Below, piece by piece: positions 36,701-49,439 of a DNA stretch of 64,000 nucleotides (its first letter is position 1; each line of letters starts with the position of its first letter). The stretch is from Arthrobotrys musiformis. Its lineage: Eukaryota > Ascomycota > Orbiliomycetes > Orbiliales > Orbiliaceae. The notes under the pieces were generated by a model. The model ran no database searches. It worked only from the letters and a program-made list of their open reading frames with translations, and was not told the origin of the DNA. A program made the position numbers and the translations under genes. Location of the stretch: NCBI GenBank assembly GCA_036971715.1, contig JAVHJL010000007.1, forward strand, positions 1,302,001 through 1,366,000, in the 5' to 3' direction.

Positions 36701-36877
36701 CGAGTTCTCTGCCGGCTCTGATTTTACGATAGTGGCAGCGGTGTATCCTGGGGCTAAGTTAGACACAGTAGCATCCGGTTTACGAGATAAGGCTAAGGGG
36801 AAGGAGTGGTAGATTATTAGCAGTGAGGTGCTTTGTTGGCTCCAGACAGGCTAAGAGGGCTTACCGTATGACCACAT
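33741..36877 (-). CDS. Large C2H2 zinc-finger protein, possible transcriptional regulator
   Basis: Three minus-strand exons fit: a 13-nt first exon 36877-36865 (ATG TGG TCA TAC G), then 36792-34462 and 34345-33741, 982 aa. The tiny first exon is chosen because the long frame has no ATG upstream, the junction GTAAGC..TTAG is canonical and the phases agree. Visible Cys/His groups are CIFHWLPCQFRADHFDDWFEH..NH, WRCSFGCEF..HIYQH, CRCVFGSYRDFCQHLYTVH and CSCGRRFTRLDNFRSHKRRC. A basic nuclear-localisation-like block (RKKRKPSGRRKGK) comes next, then a C-terminal module WGCKKCYRNFPTAEAHHEHS and KRWRSIYRLVFPDQENIPSP. That last module is common in ascomycete C2H2 proteins of unknown role. The acidic C-terminus could be an activation region. 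Function unknown. Confidence 0.75.
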
Positions 36878-39015
36878 TTAATTAGTTGTTAAGGTGACTG
36901 AACCACACGCGTAGCCTAGCTAGCCGTCTAGCTCCCTGGGTAGCCAAAGGTACGTCAAATTTCTCCCTCCGGCTCGTCTACTAGAGGGAATTTTGATGCT
37001 CTCCGGGGGTGCAGTTTCTTTTAGACTCGGTCCGTTGATGTTAGTATGAATACGATCGCGATCGATACCAACGATGATTGATGCGGTGCTTGGATTTCGT
37101 GAAGTGGGGTATACGATCATTCACCACCGCATACCAATGGCTAAGCGCTTAAGCGCGCGAGGTCAAATTCAGCAGCCTTCCTGCCATAACCCACGTCATG
37201 CGTCAGCCGATTGGCGATTCTGTGTAAACGTCTTGCGGGCACGTTAAAATTTTGCGCGCATTTCGAGCTGTTGATATCACGAAAACTTATCTTTTATTTA
37301 TTCGCCCCACAAAGCGCCTTACTAATTTACTATTTATCTATAATTATATTTGAATCTCATGGAATTCACTCAGTCACTTGCTACAGTTTTAAGTCTCCAA
37401 ACCGAAAAGTGTGTTGTTTTGCTTTGGGCTGCATGCACTGCTATCTAGTCGTGGACAGTTCGCCCGTACAGTCGATCTGTGTCCTAAAAACGTGTCAAAC
37501 TGTCGCCCGCGGTCGTCTTACCCGCCCTGGCAGAGGTGGGTCAATGTCGTCGTGTCCGGCATTCGACCCCAAGTGTACTAGTAAGTCAAAAGCATACGAG
37601 AAAGTCGACTGTCGGGGATTTTTGTTACCGCCGCTGAAGGACCCGTCTAGACCACCCTCCACTCAAGACTCAAACTGGCCAGTCCAACATCATGTGTCGT
37701 TATATTAGGCGTATCTCGCCCACTCTACTCTCCAGACCGCATGGATGTTAGCATCCGTGCCTCCTTACCACGAGACTAGATCAATGTTCTAGGCCACAGA
37801 TGGCGCTTAGATATTTGTGTACGATAACTCCTTTAAATTTCCTTTGACGATTATAGCATTCTACGGTATGAGCTTTGTCAGACACGTTCGAAATTGAAAG
37901 CGGTTATTCAACATGCAGTCTCGGCGGCCCTTCTCGTGTTGTTTATTCGCTTCGCACAGTTGCATTTGGTGGCACTTTGTTGTATTTTGGGAGCTTTCGT
38001 TACACTTCAGCTGCACGTATACTCGGTATATCGATCGATCGCGATCGAGCCTAACGGTATTCAATCCTAAAGCACCTTACGATGTTCAACTGAATGCTAG
38101 CAGTATCGAATAAATATTTTGCGACATTTGTCACACCTGAGCCGGCGATAATAAGTTGTTTTTCGGGAGTTACCATCGTTGGGAGTCATTAGGGTTAGGT
38201 TTCGTGCTGGAAGGCCTGTTGAAGTGCGAGGCTCCTGAATTTCAGCCGCTTTACCAATACCTCTACTGATTCCGGAACACAGTTAGAGTTAATATATAGG
38301 AGACAACCCTGATCAAGCGCTAGCAAGTTGTTGTAATTATTGCTCTATGGATCTAGCAGCAGGTTTAGGTATTGCACTTGGAAAGAAGGTCTCGAATCGC
38401 TTGTTACGACTTCGAGCGAGCTCAAAAGGCGTGATTTTGTGCAATTGTGGTATGTAAATTTAATATTAGTTCGGTGCCCTGAAGCGCTATCTTTCAAAGT
38501 CTCGGGTGTCATATTTTATGTCCCATTTCGATTGCGACCTAGCTGTCATATCTTGAATTTTCGTTATTCTGTTTGACAGACCCAAATCCTTGGATTAGTA
38601 TTCGAGAGGTACCTTACCATAGTGTTGATGTATGAACAACACACCTGGCATCCAACATGCAGACCGTTGCATATGGGAGGGGTAATACCTAATAAATTCT
38701 GCGTGGCGAGAGCCCTGAGGCGCAGGGGAATCCGGCTCACCGCAAGGCGAAGGCCTCCCCACAATGCATCTTTGGATCCCTCGAACCAATCTTTTAAGTT
38801 TTTGTAGACTTAACCTCTTCTTCCCTCCTTTTTGAAAATACATCCCTCGCTGGAACTAGCAGAAACCCCTTCGCAGCTTCGTTATTCGTCTTCGCGAACC
38901 GATGGTTAGCACGATCCCTCCTACATTTAAGCGATTATTCGGCCAACTAGGAAGGCTTTAAATTTTGAGATTTGGCGGGGTTCCCTACGCATATATCGCA
39001 ACCCCATCGTTCATA
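36878..39015. other. Intergenic region, no supported gene
   Basis: About 2.1 kb between divergently transcribed genes. A 165-codon frame at 37211-37708 shows no domain, signal peptide or codon regularity. A GATCGATCGCGATCG palindromic cluster lies at 38031-38046. Confidence 0.45.
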
Positions 39016-42000
39016 ATGTCAACGAGTCCGAAGAGACGCGATGAATATACGATAGGATGGATCTGTGCCCTATCAAAGGAACAAACGGCGGCGACTTTAA
39101 TGTTAGATGAGACTCACCCGAGCCTGGATTCGAAACCACCAGATGATACGAATGTTTATACCCTCGGATCGATCGGTCATCATAACGTGGCTATCACGTG
39201 CCTGCCATTAGGATACTATGGCACGAACCAGGCGGCAAAAGTCGCCAATAATATGAGACGCACATTTTCGTCTATCAGGAGTTTTTTTCTCGTCGGAATA
39301 GGAGCGGGGATTGCGGGGAAAGTCGAGTTGGGGGATGTTGTGATTGGTACTGAATGGGCCCAATGGGACTTCGGCAAAACCAATCATAATGAAATCTTCG
39401 AGCATACAGGGAAAATGTGTTATCCGCCCCAGGAATTATTATCGGTGGTTCAATCGTTGCAGTCACGACATGAGATTGAGGGTAAGACGATGATATCTAC
39501 GTACCTCGATGAACTGAAGGCCAACCATCCGAACTTAACATCAACATCGAGCTATACATCAATCGGAAAGCCTGAAAATGCAAAAGTGCACTACGGTTTG
39601 ATCGCTTCGGGGAACCAAGTTGTCAAAGATGAAAAGCTTCGCGGGATAATAACAAAACGCTTCGACGACAAGGTTTTATGTATCGAAATGGAAGCGGCGG
39701 GTCTGGTGGGAATTCCGGCTATTGTTATACGCGGAATCTGCGATTACGCCGACTCGAACAAGAACGATAAGTGGCAAAATTATGCTGCTGCTGTCGCTGC
39801 AGCATGTACGAAGGAGCTATTGGGGTGTCTAGAACCTGCGACGCTGGTCGACTTACAGGCACGGCAGAAAGAGTTTGACGAAGGTGAGCACGCTTGGCGT
39901 AATCTCGTCCTTCTTCAAGAGCCTTGGTTGTTTAGCGGCAAATTACGATCACCGGGGCCCGGCTGGTCTGGCCTGATCTCGGGGTGAAGCGTTGCCCGGT
40001 TCATACGAGAGTAGGCCGTAGGCTGGTCGTGGAGAGTTCGAGACTATCTTTACAACCATGGGACGTTTGTACGCTGAACTAATACTAAACAAAAATAGCA
40101 ATCGAGAACCTTACTGGCTTGAAAAGGCATTTGGATAGAACAGAGGACCGCAAGATATTAGCCTGGATAACTCCGATCGACGGGAGCTCTCATCACAACG
40201 ACACCCTGAATCGACGACAAGCCGGAACTTGCGAGGGGCTATTAAATTCCACAGAATATCAGGATTGGCTGAATACAGCGAACGCAGTCTTGTTCTGCCG
40301 GGGTATCCCCGGTGCCGGAAAGACTGTGCTATCATCAGCCGTCATTGCCCATCTATTTGATCGATATTCATACAACTCGGCCACCATTGGCGTTGCTTAT
40401 ATATATTTCAATTTCAAGGAAAGCGCGCAATTAAAAGTCGACGACTTGTTGTCAGACCTTTTGAAGCAACTGGCGCGTACTCGAGATCCATTTCCTAGTT
40501 GCTTGAAAGAGTTATATGATGGGTTGAAGGGTTCTCGGCCGTCCCGAACGCAAATAATCAGGGCTTTAGGTACTATTGTAGCGTCATATTCAAGAGTATT
40601 CGTTGTTATTGACGCTCTAGATGAATACAATCAGTGCTCGGAGTTCCTAGCAAAGTTATTCGAGATCTATAAGGGGCAGGGCTTCAATATCCTATCAACT
40701 TCGCGGCCGATACCCGAGATCCGACAATTATTTGATAGATACGAGGTTGGTTGCGCGGAGTTGGAGATAACGGCCGCCAAAGAAGATATAGAAAGGTATT
40801 TGGAAGACAAGATTCGACAATCTGGTTCGACCGCTGTACTTCGCGAAAAAGAAATGGTCAAAAAACGGATCTCGGAGGTTTCTCAGGGAATGTAAGACAC
40901 CAAACAGACGAATTTTGAACCCAGACTTCATTTCTGTTCCTTGAATCCGTGAAACTGCCTGCTAATGTGGTGGTTTAGGTTTCTCCTGGCGCGCCTCTAT
41001 TTCGAAGCTGTCAACGACGCAACTTCACAGAAAACATTAAAGAGGATTTTGGAAGGGTTCTCTGCTGGGTCGGCGTCATCTGAGCGTCCGTATGATATCG
41101 TATATGAAGCCATTATGAAAAGTATTCGGGAGTCGACCAAAGAGGAACCGAGACGGACGGCCTTTCAGGTTTTGTCATGGATAATTTCTGCAACAAGACC
41201 TCTTAAACCAACAGAGCTTCGGTACGCGATCGCAGTCGAACATCCAGACGAGGCGTCCGAAATCGACACAACAAATCTTATAGATGCTGGGGATCTTGTC
41301 TCATGGTGTCGGGGCCTAGTCACCATCGATAAACAGAGCGACGTCGTTAGGCTGATTCATTATACAGTGCAAGAATATTTCGAACGAACAAAAACGACAT
41401 GGTTCCCAAACTCTCACAGTGATATTGCGAAAATATGTGTTATCCATCTTTCACATGATACATTCAAGTCAGGCCCATGTTCGAACTACGAAGAGTTTAA
41501 GCAAAGACTGCAATCAAACCCTTTATACGAATATGCTGCAAAAAACTGGAGCTATCACATACGACAATCTACAAATGATGATGAGGATCTTGGCAAAATC
41601 AACACGAGTCTCGGCGTTGATTGGTTTCCAAACCGAGCTGAGATAATGGAATTAGTCTTTCACCTTCTTTCGACAGAAAATATACGATTGGCTTTCTTTC
41701 AGGCTATGCTTATAAACTGGGAATATGAATTTCGAGATAGGGAGTCCTTACATCGAGTGACAAAGCTTCACATCGCAGCATATTGCGGGTTAAGTCTAGC
41801 GGTGAAAGAAATGCTCTCGGGGGATGGGGTAGATCTAGAGCTTGAAGACGATGAAGGCCATACAGCGGTATTGTTTGCAGTACAGAACGGACACAAAGAC
41901 ACCGTGCGATTGTTGGTTGAGAGGGGTGCGAATCTGGAGGCGAGGGATTCTTTTGATGGTGCGGCAATACATGCTGCGGTGGCCAGAGGGTATCGAAGTA

Positions 42001-43613
42001 TAGTGCAGCTTCTCAAAGAAAAAGGAGTAAACCTAGAGGTTGCGGATTTTCGTGGCAGAACACCACTACTTATTGCTGCACAATACGGGAACGAGAGTAT
42101 AGTTCGCCTACTAATGGAGGGTAGAGTAAATTTAGAGGCCGTAGATACGCACGGAACAACGGTACTAGCGGTCGCGGCGGGACGAGGGTATGAAAACATT
42201 GTAGTACTGCTGATAGAAGGCGGGGCGAATGTGAATGGCCAAAATGGGGCGGGTAAAACGGCATTGATGGCTGCGGCAGGAGGAGGCTATGAAAATATTG
42301 TATCGCTGCTGATAAAAGGCGGGGCGAATGTGGATGGTCAAGACGAGAATGGTGAAACGGCATTGATGGCCGCGGTACGCTGCGGTAATTATTTTGGAGG
42401 CCTCGTGATGCGTGCCAGGGTAACTAGGGAGGCTAAAGATGAGTACGGCGGAACGCCTTTGCATAAAGTTCTTTCAACAAGAGGTTTGAATACTGTAAAG
42501 ATGTTGATAGACCGAGGGCAAATCTGAAAGTTAAAAATAGGCGGGGTCAAACCATTCTGGGCTTCGCAACAGGCCCTAGTAGGAGAGACGTCGCTAGGTT
42601 TTTGATCGAGGCCTTGATAGACTGGGAAGACGAAGACAATTACCGAGATATAATGTTAGCGTCGGCAGAACACGGGTTTGAAGATATCATTAGGCTTTTG
42701 ATGGAGAAGGGGGTGGGCTCGGCGGCTTTCGATGGAAAATACGGCGAGAGATTATTGAGGGATACGGTATACGGTGGATATGAAAGTATTCTTGCGCTGT
42801 TGCTAGGTAAGCTACGTGAGGGATCAAACATGGATTGGATCAATTGGGATTTTGATTATATTACGAAAACACACCGCTAACGTACTTGTGTACATTACAT
42901 TTGCAGTACCAAATGAGGACGGAGAAGTTGTCAGAGCACCATTAGAGGGGGTAAACCTAGATGCTTTAGATGATGACGGCGAAACAGCTCTTGAACGGGC
43001 CATACATAAAAGGAAACCAGGGATGGTCAGGATATTGCTGGAGAAGGGTGCGAGCGTGGGTGGCGATCACCTATACGCAGCAGTCAGAAGTCAGAACAAC
43101 GACATAATCAAGATTTTAATCGATGGCCTGGTGGATTTGAAAGTCAGAAATACCAAGCATCGAACACCGTTGCTAATCTTGGTCAAGTATTGCGCCAAAT
43201 GGGGCGGGGGCTGGGAAGATAAGACCCTCGGAGTCGAAATGTTGGTCAAGAGGGGGGCGAACCTGGAAGCTAGGGATACGTATGGACAAACGTCGCTGTC
43301 GATTGCAGCATGGTATGGGGACGAAACTTTGGTTAGATTATTGGTGGGGTTTGGAGCCGATCTTGAGGCCAGGGATAACCGTCTTCAAACACCGCTATCG
43401 ATTGCGGCGTGGGGTGGGCACGAGGATGTCGTCAGACTTTTAGTAGAAGAAGGGGCGGACTTGGAAACGATAGATGAGGACGATAAAACACCGCTCCAAC
43501 ACGCAATAGCTGAGGGCTGTGAAGGGATTATTGAGATTTTAGCTACGCAGGAGACAATGAGACAAGGAGACAGGAAAACAGAGATTTCGACAGCGAAAAA
43601 GAAAGAGACTTGA
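39016..43613 (+). CDS. PNP-NACHT-ankyrin NLR-like protein, with an apparent frameshift
   Basis: Exons 39016-39883, 40099-40891, 40979-42806 and 42907-43613 give about 1,398 aa. Residues 1-290 form a PNP_UDP domain (YTIGWICALSKEQTAATLML, FFLVGIGAGI, GDVVIGTEW, GLIASGNQVVKD, CIEMEAAGLV, VIRGICDYADS). A NACHT domain follows, with Walker A CRGIPGAGKTVLSSAV and Walker B VFVVIDALDEYNQ. The C-terminal half holds about twelve ankyrin repeats, several nearly identical (ENIVVLLIEGGANVNGQ and ENIVSLLIKGGANVDGQ). At 42512-42522 (MLIDRG, then NLKVKNRRG) the ankyrin consensus continues only after a -1 shift next to a GGG run. The total coding length is one base short of a multiple of three. The architecture is a standard fungal STAND immune receptor: PNP effector or sensor, NACHT switch, fast-evolving ankyrin sensor. 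Confidence 0.85.
41768..43530 (+). repeat. Ankyrin repeat array in coding sequence
   Basis: Repeats of about 33 codons (99 bp) with TPL.IAA..G.E.IV.LL...GAN.. patterns. Two consecutive units around 42180-42370 are highly similar at DNA level, suggesting recent duplication or homogenisation. Confidence 0.7.
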
Positions 43614-46186
43614 CGACTAGGTGATCCTCATCCATATTTTCTGTCCAACCACAAACCCAACATAGTCAAGGCACGTAAATTAAATATATATATCCATCTC
43701 ATGGCATCAGGAATTCGCTAGACACTCTAGAACGCTACACTTGCGGCGGCGTTATGCGGGGCGATCCGTATATACAGCGGTAAGAAATAAAATCGCCATA
43801 TACGCATAATATACCCAAAAAAACGATGGGTGAAGCCGGCCCTTCAATCCAAATAGCCCCGAGTCTACGCTTCGAATGGTAAAATTGAAATACAGTTTAA
43901 TGAAACATTATCTCGTATCAAAACGTACTCGCATAATTCTGGGTCTGGGTACGGGAGAAGCCCTCTTCCTGTATGTTTTTTCTCTCTAGCTGTTTTCTTT
44001 CTAATATTTTTATTGTACGGTTATCAGGAACCACCCGGCCGCGAACCTTAAGAAGGACAAGTGGTTTGTATTCCCGGGTGACGCTGTGAATGCTGGCGTA
44101 TCGACTGAGATGCGGAGCCGGGACAACGGCGGCATTTCATGTATCCAAGACTAATTCCTCTTCTAGCCACACAGTGGATCGCGGCCATAGGTGGTACAAA
44201 TGACTAATCTAACGCACTTTCCCAAATGCCGGACAAAATGTTAAGTTTGCGGTTAAATTTGTGCCATAGGTAGACTGCGGCGTCGTAACACTACTAGTTT
44301 CAACCATAGCTATACAGATGAGGTTATTATGGTTTTCGAGCGGTCCCATAATTTATTTGAATATACCCAGTACGAGGTCGTAAATGTACATAGTAACACT
44401 TCGAACAACTATTCTACACCAACATAAACTAATTGGAAGGGTCTGGCATTGCACGCTAATTCTGAATTCTATGAGATCAATATTACACCATGAATCTTTC
44501 ATTTGAGATATAGACGAATGCCCCTAAAACTGCATTTATTGTAGAGAGCCTAGCACATATATTGTTTAGGCAAGGGCTCCGGCCGGCTTATACGATGCCT
44601 CGAAATAACAAAAATTATGAAAATTTCAATTTAACAGACGGCACGATTCTTTCTTGGATTTTCACTGCATTTTGGGAATAACACTAGGTATCGAGAGTTT
44701 TGAGCAAATAATATATAAAATAGTCAAGACTCTTGAATGGCTGACGGTGAGCTGATACAAAGCTACGAAACAGCTCTCTACAGCGTACACCACACACAAT
44801 ATTTATACATTTGGTACTGAGGTTACCAATTAAAAATATAGTAATATCAAAAAATATTAGCATTAAGAATGCGAATTGAATTTGAGAGAGACAGCTTCCG
44901 AGTCCATCTAGGACAGGCAAACGATACAGAGTAACATTTTAGACAGGGTACCAAACTCTCTCATGAGGACGGCCGATCGCATTATCGTGATGCCGGAAAC
45001 CACCCGATATCATGACCACGACAACCTATCTCCTAGACCTCCCCACCGGCCCTCAGCTCTGATTGCTTCGCTGCTCTTCCTCCCTTTGAAAACCTCTGGA
45101 TATTCCCAAGTCACACGGAAGCTTATGAAACGGCCTTGTCATGTAAAACGGGGCCCTTTCACCATTATGCTTCAGCGTTCCGAGTCAGGGAAATCTGCGA
45201 TATAAAACCGCTACTCGAGCCTCCATCCCAAAGCGAACTACCCAGAACACGAAATTGAGTACCATACCACGTGATCCTATTTCTTGGCACTCGCGCGCAG
45301 GACACCACTTAAATTTACGCTCAAGCTATAGAAACCGCAACAGGGCTGGGAGTTATAAGCTTCTTTGCTGCTAAATAATAATACCCAGGTGGTACAACCC
45401 CAGGTGGGCTGGGTACCAGACAAAATAATTTCGCCATTTTACTCATCTTCCGGGACTAGACCTATAAGTATTTATAGATTGGTCCCTTCCATCAAGAGCC
45501 TCCATTCGGGGGTGGCATGAATGTTATAGCTGAGCAATCAAACCACGAACCCCCAAATATAGCGCAGCTAATATAATCCAAAGAGGCCCTCCGCTTCGGG
45601 GGGGAGTTAAGTTGTCACGTTGCCCATAAATTCATTTTTTAGCATAACAGGAGGCTGGATTTTTGGACATCACCCCATCAGAGCGTGATCTTATCTCTCG
45701 CCAACGTCAATGTGCATTGCCGCCAATGTTTATATTCTTGCAATTGCCGAATTGAGACTACCGTCGTTCTGATGGCGACACTAGCCGATTATATCCCGGC
45801 CCCGAGCTGCATAGAGACTCGTTTGATTGAGCGTACCTATGTTGTAACTCGAATTATGATACCATAAGAATGGATATTCTTTATTTAGTAGGGTATAATT
45901 CGTTTGAACCCCGAATTGCGTCATGAAGTTTGTAATTACAATATTATGACTCTGTATACATGAAGCCTTCCTCGTAGCTGTACGGCTGTTAGAACAGCGA
46001 ATCGTTGGGATGGACAAAGAGTAAGAGTTTAAGTGCTAATGCCTCGCATCAACCATTATAGGCGCACTTATTTTTAACATATGCGAAATGAAGCAATACT
46101 AATGTGGAGGATCGACCCTTGGCCGAAGTAGCCCCTCCTAATCCGATCGACGGACATGTTTCAGAAAGACCACGGCGGGGGGACTA
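43614..46186. other. Long intergenic stretch, no supported gene
   Basis: AT-rich with only short frames on both strands. No domain, repeat array or RNA gene was recognised. Confidence 0.5.
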
Positions 46187-47377
46187 TCAAGATTCCCCGC
46201 CAAAGGGGTCCGCGTAAGCTGGCGCCTCACTGGGGTTGAGACAAGAATATGAGACGAGGAATGGTGATGCAGCGCCGTATTCAACATAATTGAACCCGGC
46301 TGAGTCAAAAACCTCAAATGTGTATTTTCCGGTACCTCCCCGATTCGCAAAAATGAGTCGAAGGGGTGTGTATTCCCCCGCAGTTAGAGCTAGCTGGATT
46401 TGAGCCACTATGGGGGGATTGGCAGGCGCGCGGTACGTAGATTCACCGTCTTCATTCGCCCTCGTCCACCCCGTCTGCGCTTTTGAGCCGGTCCAAAATC
46501 CTGCGTAATCGTCTGCGTTGGAGAGCCTGAACGTATATGTTGTGGTGTTTGGGCTGTAGAAGAAGCCACGGTAGTTTAGAACGTAGATAGAGGCCGTTGC
46601 AGGTGTAAAGCCGTGAGGATTATTCATCTCAGCAGCAGAGTTTATCCCCACTGCATCCGTCTTATCAGTGTCGTACGGCGCGACGTTCTTGAAGTGTTCG
46701 GGGCTGAATTCAGGGTAACCTGTTGTAGCGCTAACGTAAGGGTTGTTGAAGATTGCGACTTCGAGACCAGCGCTGCCGCAGGAGGTGTCTGGTGTCGCAG
46801 CGGGTTTAATGACTGTTGTTGTAGTGGACTCGACCTGGATAAAAGTTGTCCCTCCTGTGATTACACCGACGCACTCACAGGCCGAGGAGTAAGCTGCCGC
46901 ATTTGAACAGGCTGCAGCGTATGCCGGTATATCGGTAGCGGTCACCGCGGGTACAGTATTTGATGTCGCCGTCACAGCTGTCGCTTCTATGGTCACGGTG
47001 ACCGTCCTATACAATATAAACGGTGAGGGTTAGAATTTATACGTCGCCAGGGCCAAAAACTTCAAGATCCGCTAGTGAGGTCATGGTGGGTTCTTATAAT
47101 AATCAGTGGTATTTTTTATACGTACGTTGCGCCGACAGTAGAGCTCGTCCATAGAAAGGATCTACAGTCGCTAACGGTGGTCTGCTGAATGAAAGGCAGA
47201 GTTCCGACCAATTCTATGTTGCGCCGTAGTTAGATTAGCGTGGTACGTGATAACATACTTCGGGACATGCCCCATACCTTGTAAGCAATTGTCTATTGTG
47301 CAACGACATGTTTCGCACGACTCCTGCGCCGTAGCACGGATAGCCAAGAACGCGACTACTCCAGCGATGAAGAGCAT
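46187..47377 (-). CDS. Secreted GLEYA-domain (adhesin-like) protein
   Basis: Three minus-strand exons: about 47377-47259 (or -47278), about 47184-47126, and 47006-46187. Exon 1 gives a signal peptide (MLFIAGVVAFLAIRATAQ) and CETCRCTIDNC. Exon 2 in its only stop-free frame reads TTVSDCRSFLWTSSTVGAT and joins in phase to exon 3 (TVTVTIEATAV). Exon 3 carries the GLEYA/PA14-type domain: GLEVAIFNNPY, FKNVAPY, YRGFFYSPNTTTYTFRLSNADDYAGFWTG, AGEYTPLRLIFANRGG and YTFEV. Such domains bind glycans in yeast adhesins. The exon 1/exon 2 junction is not phase-consistent with either donor (GTATGG or GTATGT). With the stronger GTATGT donor one base is missing, as in four other genes of this window. No GPI signal is visible, so it is probably secreted. 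Confidence 0.75.
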
Positions 47378-49439
47378 TCTGAGGTATGAAGCGCCTATAC
47401 TTTGTCCAAACCAAGCATTTCGACGGTACCAGCGCCTCGGTTATATAACAACAAACCCTGAAAACCGGCAGCTGTTTCCCAAACTGATTGATCGAGCCAT
47501 GAGCTTCCAGCTTAACAGATAACCGTCGGGATGGTGGCATATATTTATAGAAAAGATTTCACCCTGATATCCCTTGCGTAATTGCATCCTTATGTTACAC
47601 TGCTGCCGGTGCAGCATGCGGTGGGTCAACGTCAATCGTCTCGAAACACGCCCCACAACACAGATGGCTGGCGCGCAGATGTGCAAGCCAAGCCGCCGTA
47701 TCCCGGGCGGGGCGCGAATAGTCTGTCATTTTTCTCTCTAGGCACCCCGTCTAGCGTTTTGCTTCGTACCTCCTCATTCTATACCTCATCTTACAGAGAA
47801 TATTTATGAATGCAGCCCAATTGAAGGAATTAATTTTTTTTGTTATAGTTATCCTCGCCATGTGTCAAGATTTCACATCGATTTGAAGGGAGCTAGAGAT
47901 GCGTCTCTTGAGATTTATGCATCAAAAATACTCCGGAAAGATTTAGCATGGAAAATCGCAAGAGAGATAAGAGCTTCTCCACAGCACTACATGAAGCCGA
48001 CGATCACGATAAAAGCTGCTCCAAACTCTTGGCAGGCTCAGCTGTCGAGCACCTTGACCAATTGGCGGGAGTGGTTAAACTTGAAATGGCAAAGAATGGG
48101 AAATCGAACCTCGAAATACCAGGTCTCGAAAGCAGGGGCTTTTCAGCTTGTGGAGCAACATCGAACACCAAGACGTATACGGGCACTTTGCCCTGTAAAC
48201 ATCAAGCCTCTGCCAGGCCAAAGCTGATAGAAATGTGGGTCCGAGTTTTTTCAACACCAAAGCCAGAACAGAGCGGTGTTCCGTTTTTGGGAGGGGGCGG
48301 GGGCAAAATCCGCGTTTTTTCGGAGGTCAGAATTAGACTCTGCTGGGATCCTGGAGTTGGCGTCGCCTTGCCAATATTCTAGGAGAGCAGTTATAGGACA
48401 AAACCAGTTTCTAGTTCCCGTGCACGTCAAGCCATCTGCACAAGCTATGAAACCTACGGCGGCACATCAACTGTCACCAAATATTGACCAGATTCGTAAC
48501 GCGAATTGTTGATCAGCTTCTAGTGGATATTCAGGCTCATGGCTTCGCACATGGCCTAAAACTTAATAGACGGTATTATGTATAACTATACCCCGATGGG
48601 GAATGTCCCGAAGTTTTTGCAGGTGTGCCACGAATCCTCCTTGCGTCAGGCAGCTCTCGCTATAAGAGTATCGTTCGTATCGCCAGTGAGCACCTGAGCA
48701 GAATGTTGAAGAAAGCTGCAAATTATTCGACCTCAGCCCCGTGTTATATCTAGGAGATTCCAGGAAGCCAGAATAGAGTCGTATAATTGACTTCAAACTC
48801 CATATGCTTGAAGACGCATGGTGCATGAATTCGAAATGGTCGCAGCTGCCGAAATTCGGAAGCTAGCCAATTGCGCCAAGCCAGCTGTGGCGGCGCCACA
48901 TTGGTGGATATCGTATCGACAACACAAACCAAAACAACCCTCCCTTGTCAAATGTTGCCGGATGCGGATAAATTAGGTGATATCAAATATAATTCGGGGT
49001 CTATATGTACAAAGTTCATTATCTAATAGTTTTCGTGTGAACCTTCCTCAATCTAGTTAGGATGGCCGGCTGATATAATTGTGAAGCTCTCGACTTTCGC
49101 ACCGGGGTTTTTGAGTCGCAAGTCTCGTCGAGTTAGCTAAGCCACTTCAATGAATTAGGGTTGATCTTAAAAATCCACAAGGCCATTCGAGAACCTCGAC
49201 GGACGCGGGCATATGCGCATACATAGATATGTAGGTACCAAACTCTATACCCGTAAATTGTGGATTCCTCTCGTTAAACCTGCAGGCCATCGTCACGTCG
49301 CGCCGTTTTGCCCCCACTAGCTCTCCACTCCGTCAAGAAACCCAATAGCCAATCTCTTGACAAGCTAATCTATATAAAATTATTTCCTGCGCACGGCCAC
49401 TTTTGCTACCAATTCGTTTATATTCTCGCCAATCTCCGA
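47378..49439. other. Intergenic region, no supported gene
   Basis: Frames at 47862-48382 overlap in different phases and lack domains or start/splice support. Confidence 0.45.

Noticed and set aside
37211..37708. 165-codon plus-strand frame between the C2H2 and NLR genes
   Set aside because: Composition looks like translated AT-rich noncoding DNA, with no domain or neighbouring exon.
47862..48382. Two overlapping plus-strand frames of 121 and 144 codons
   Set aside because: No domain, no agreement between frames, and no splice or promoter support.
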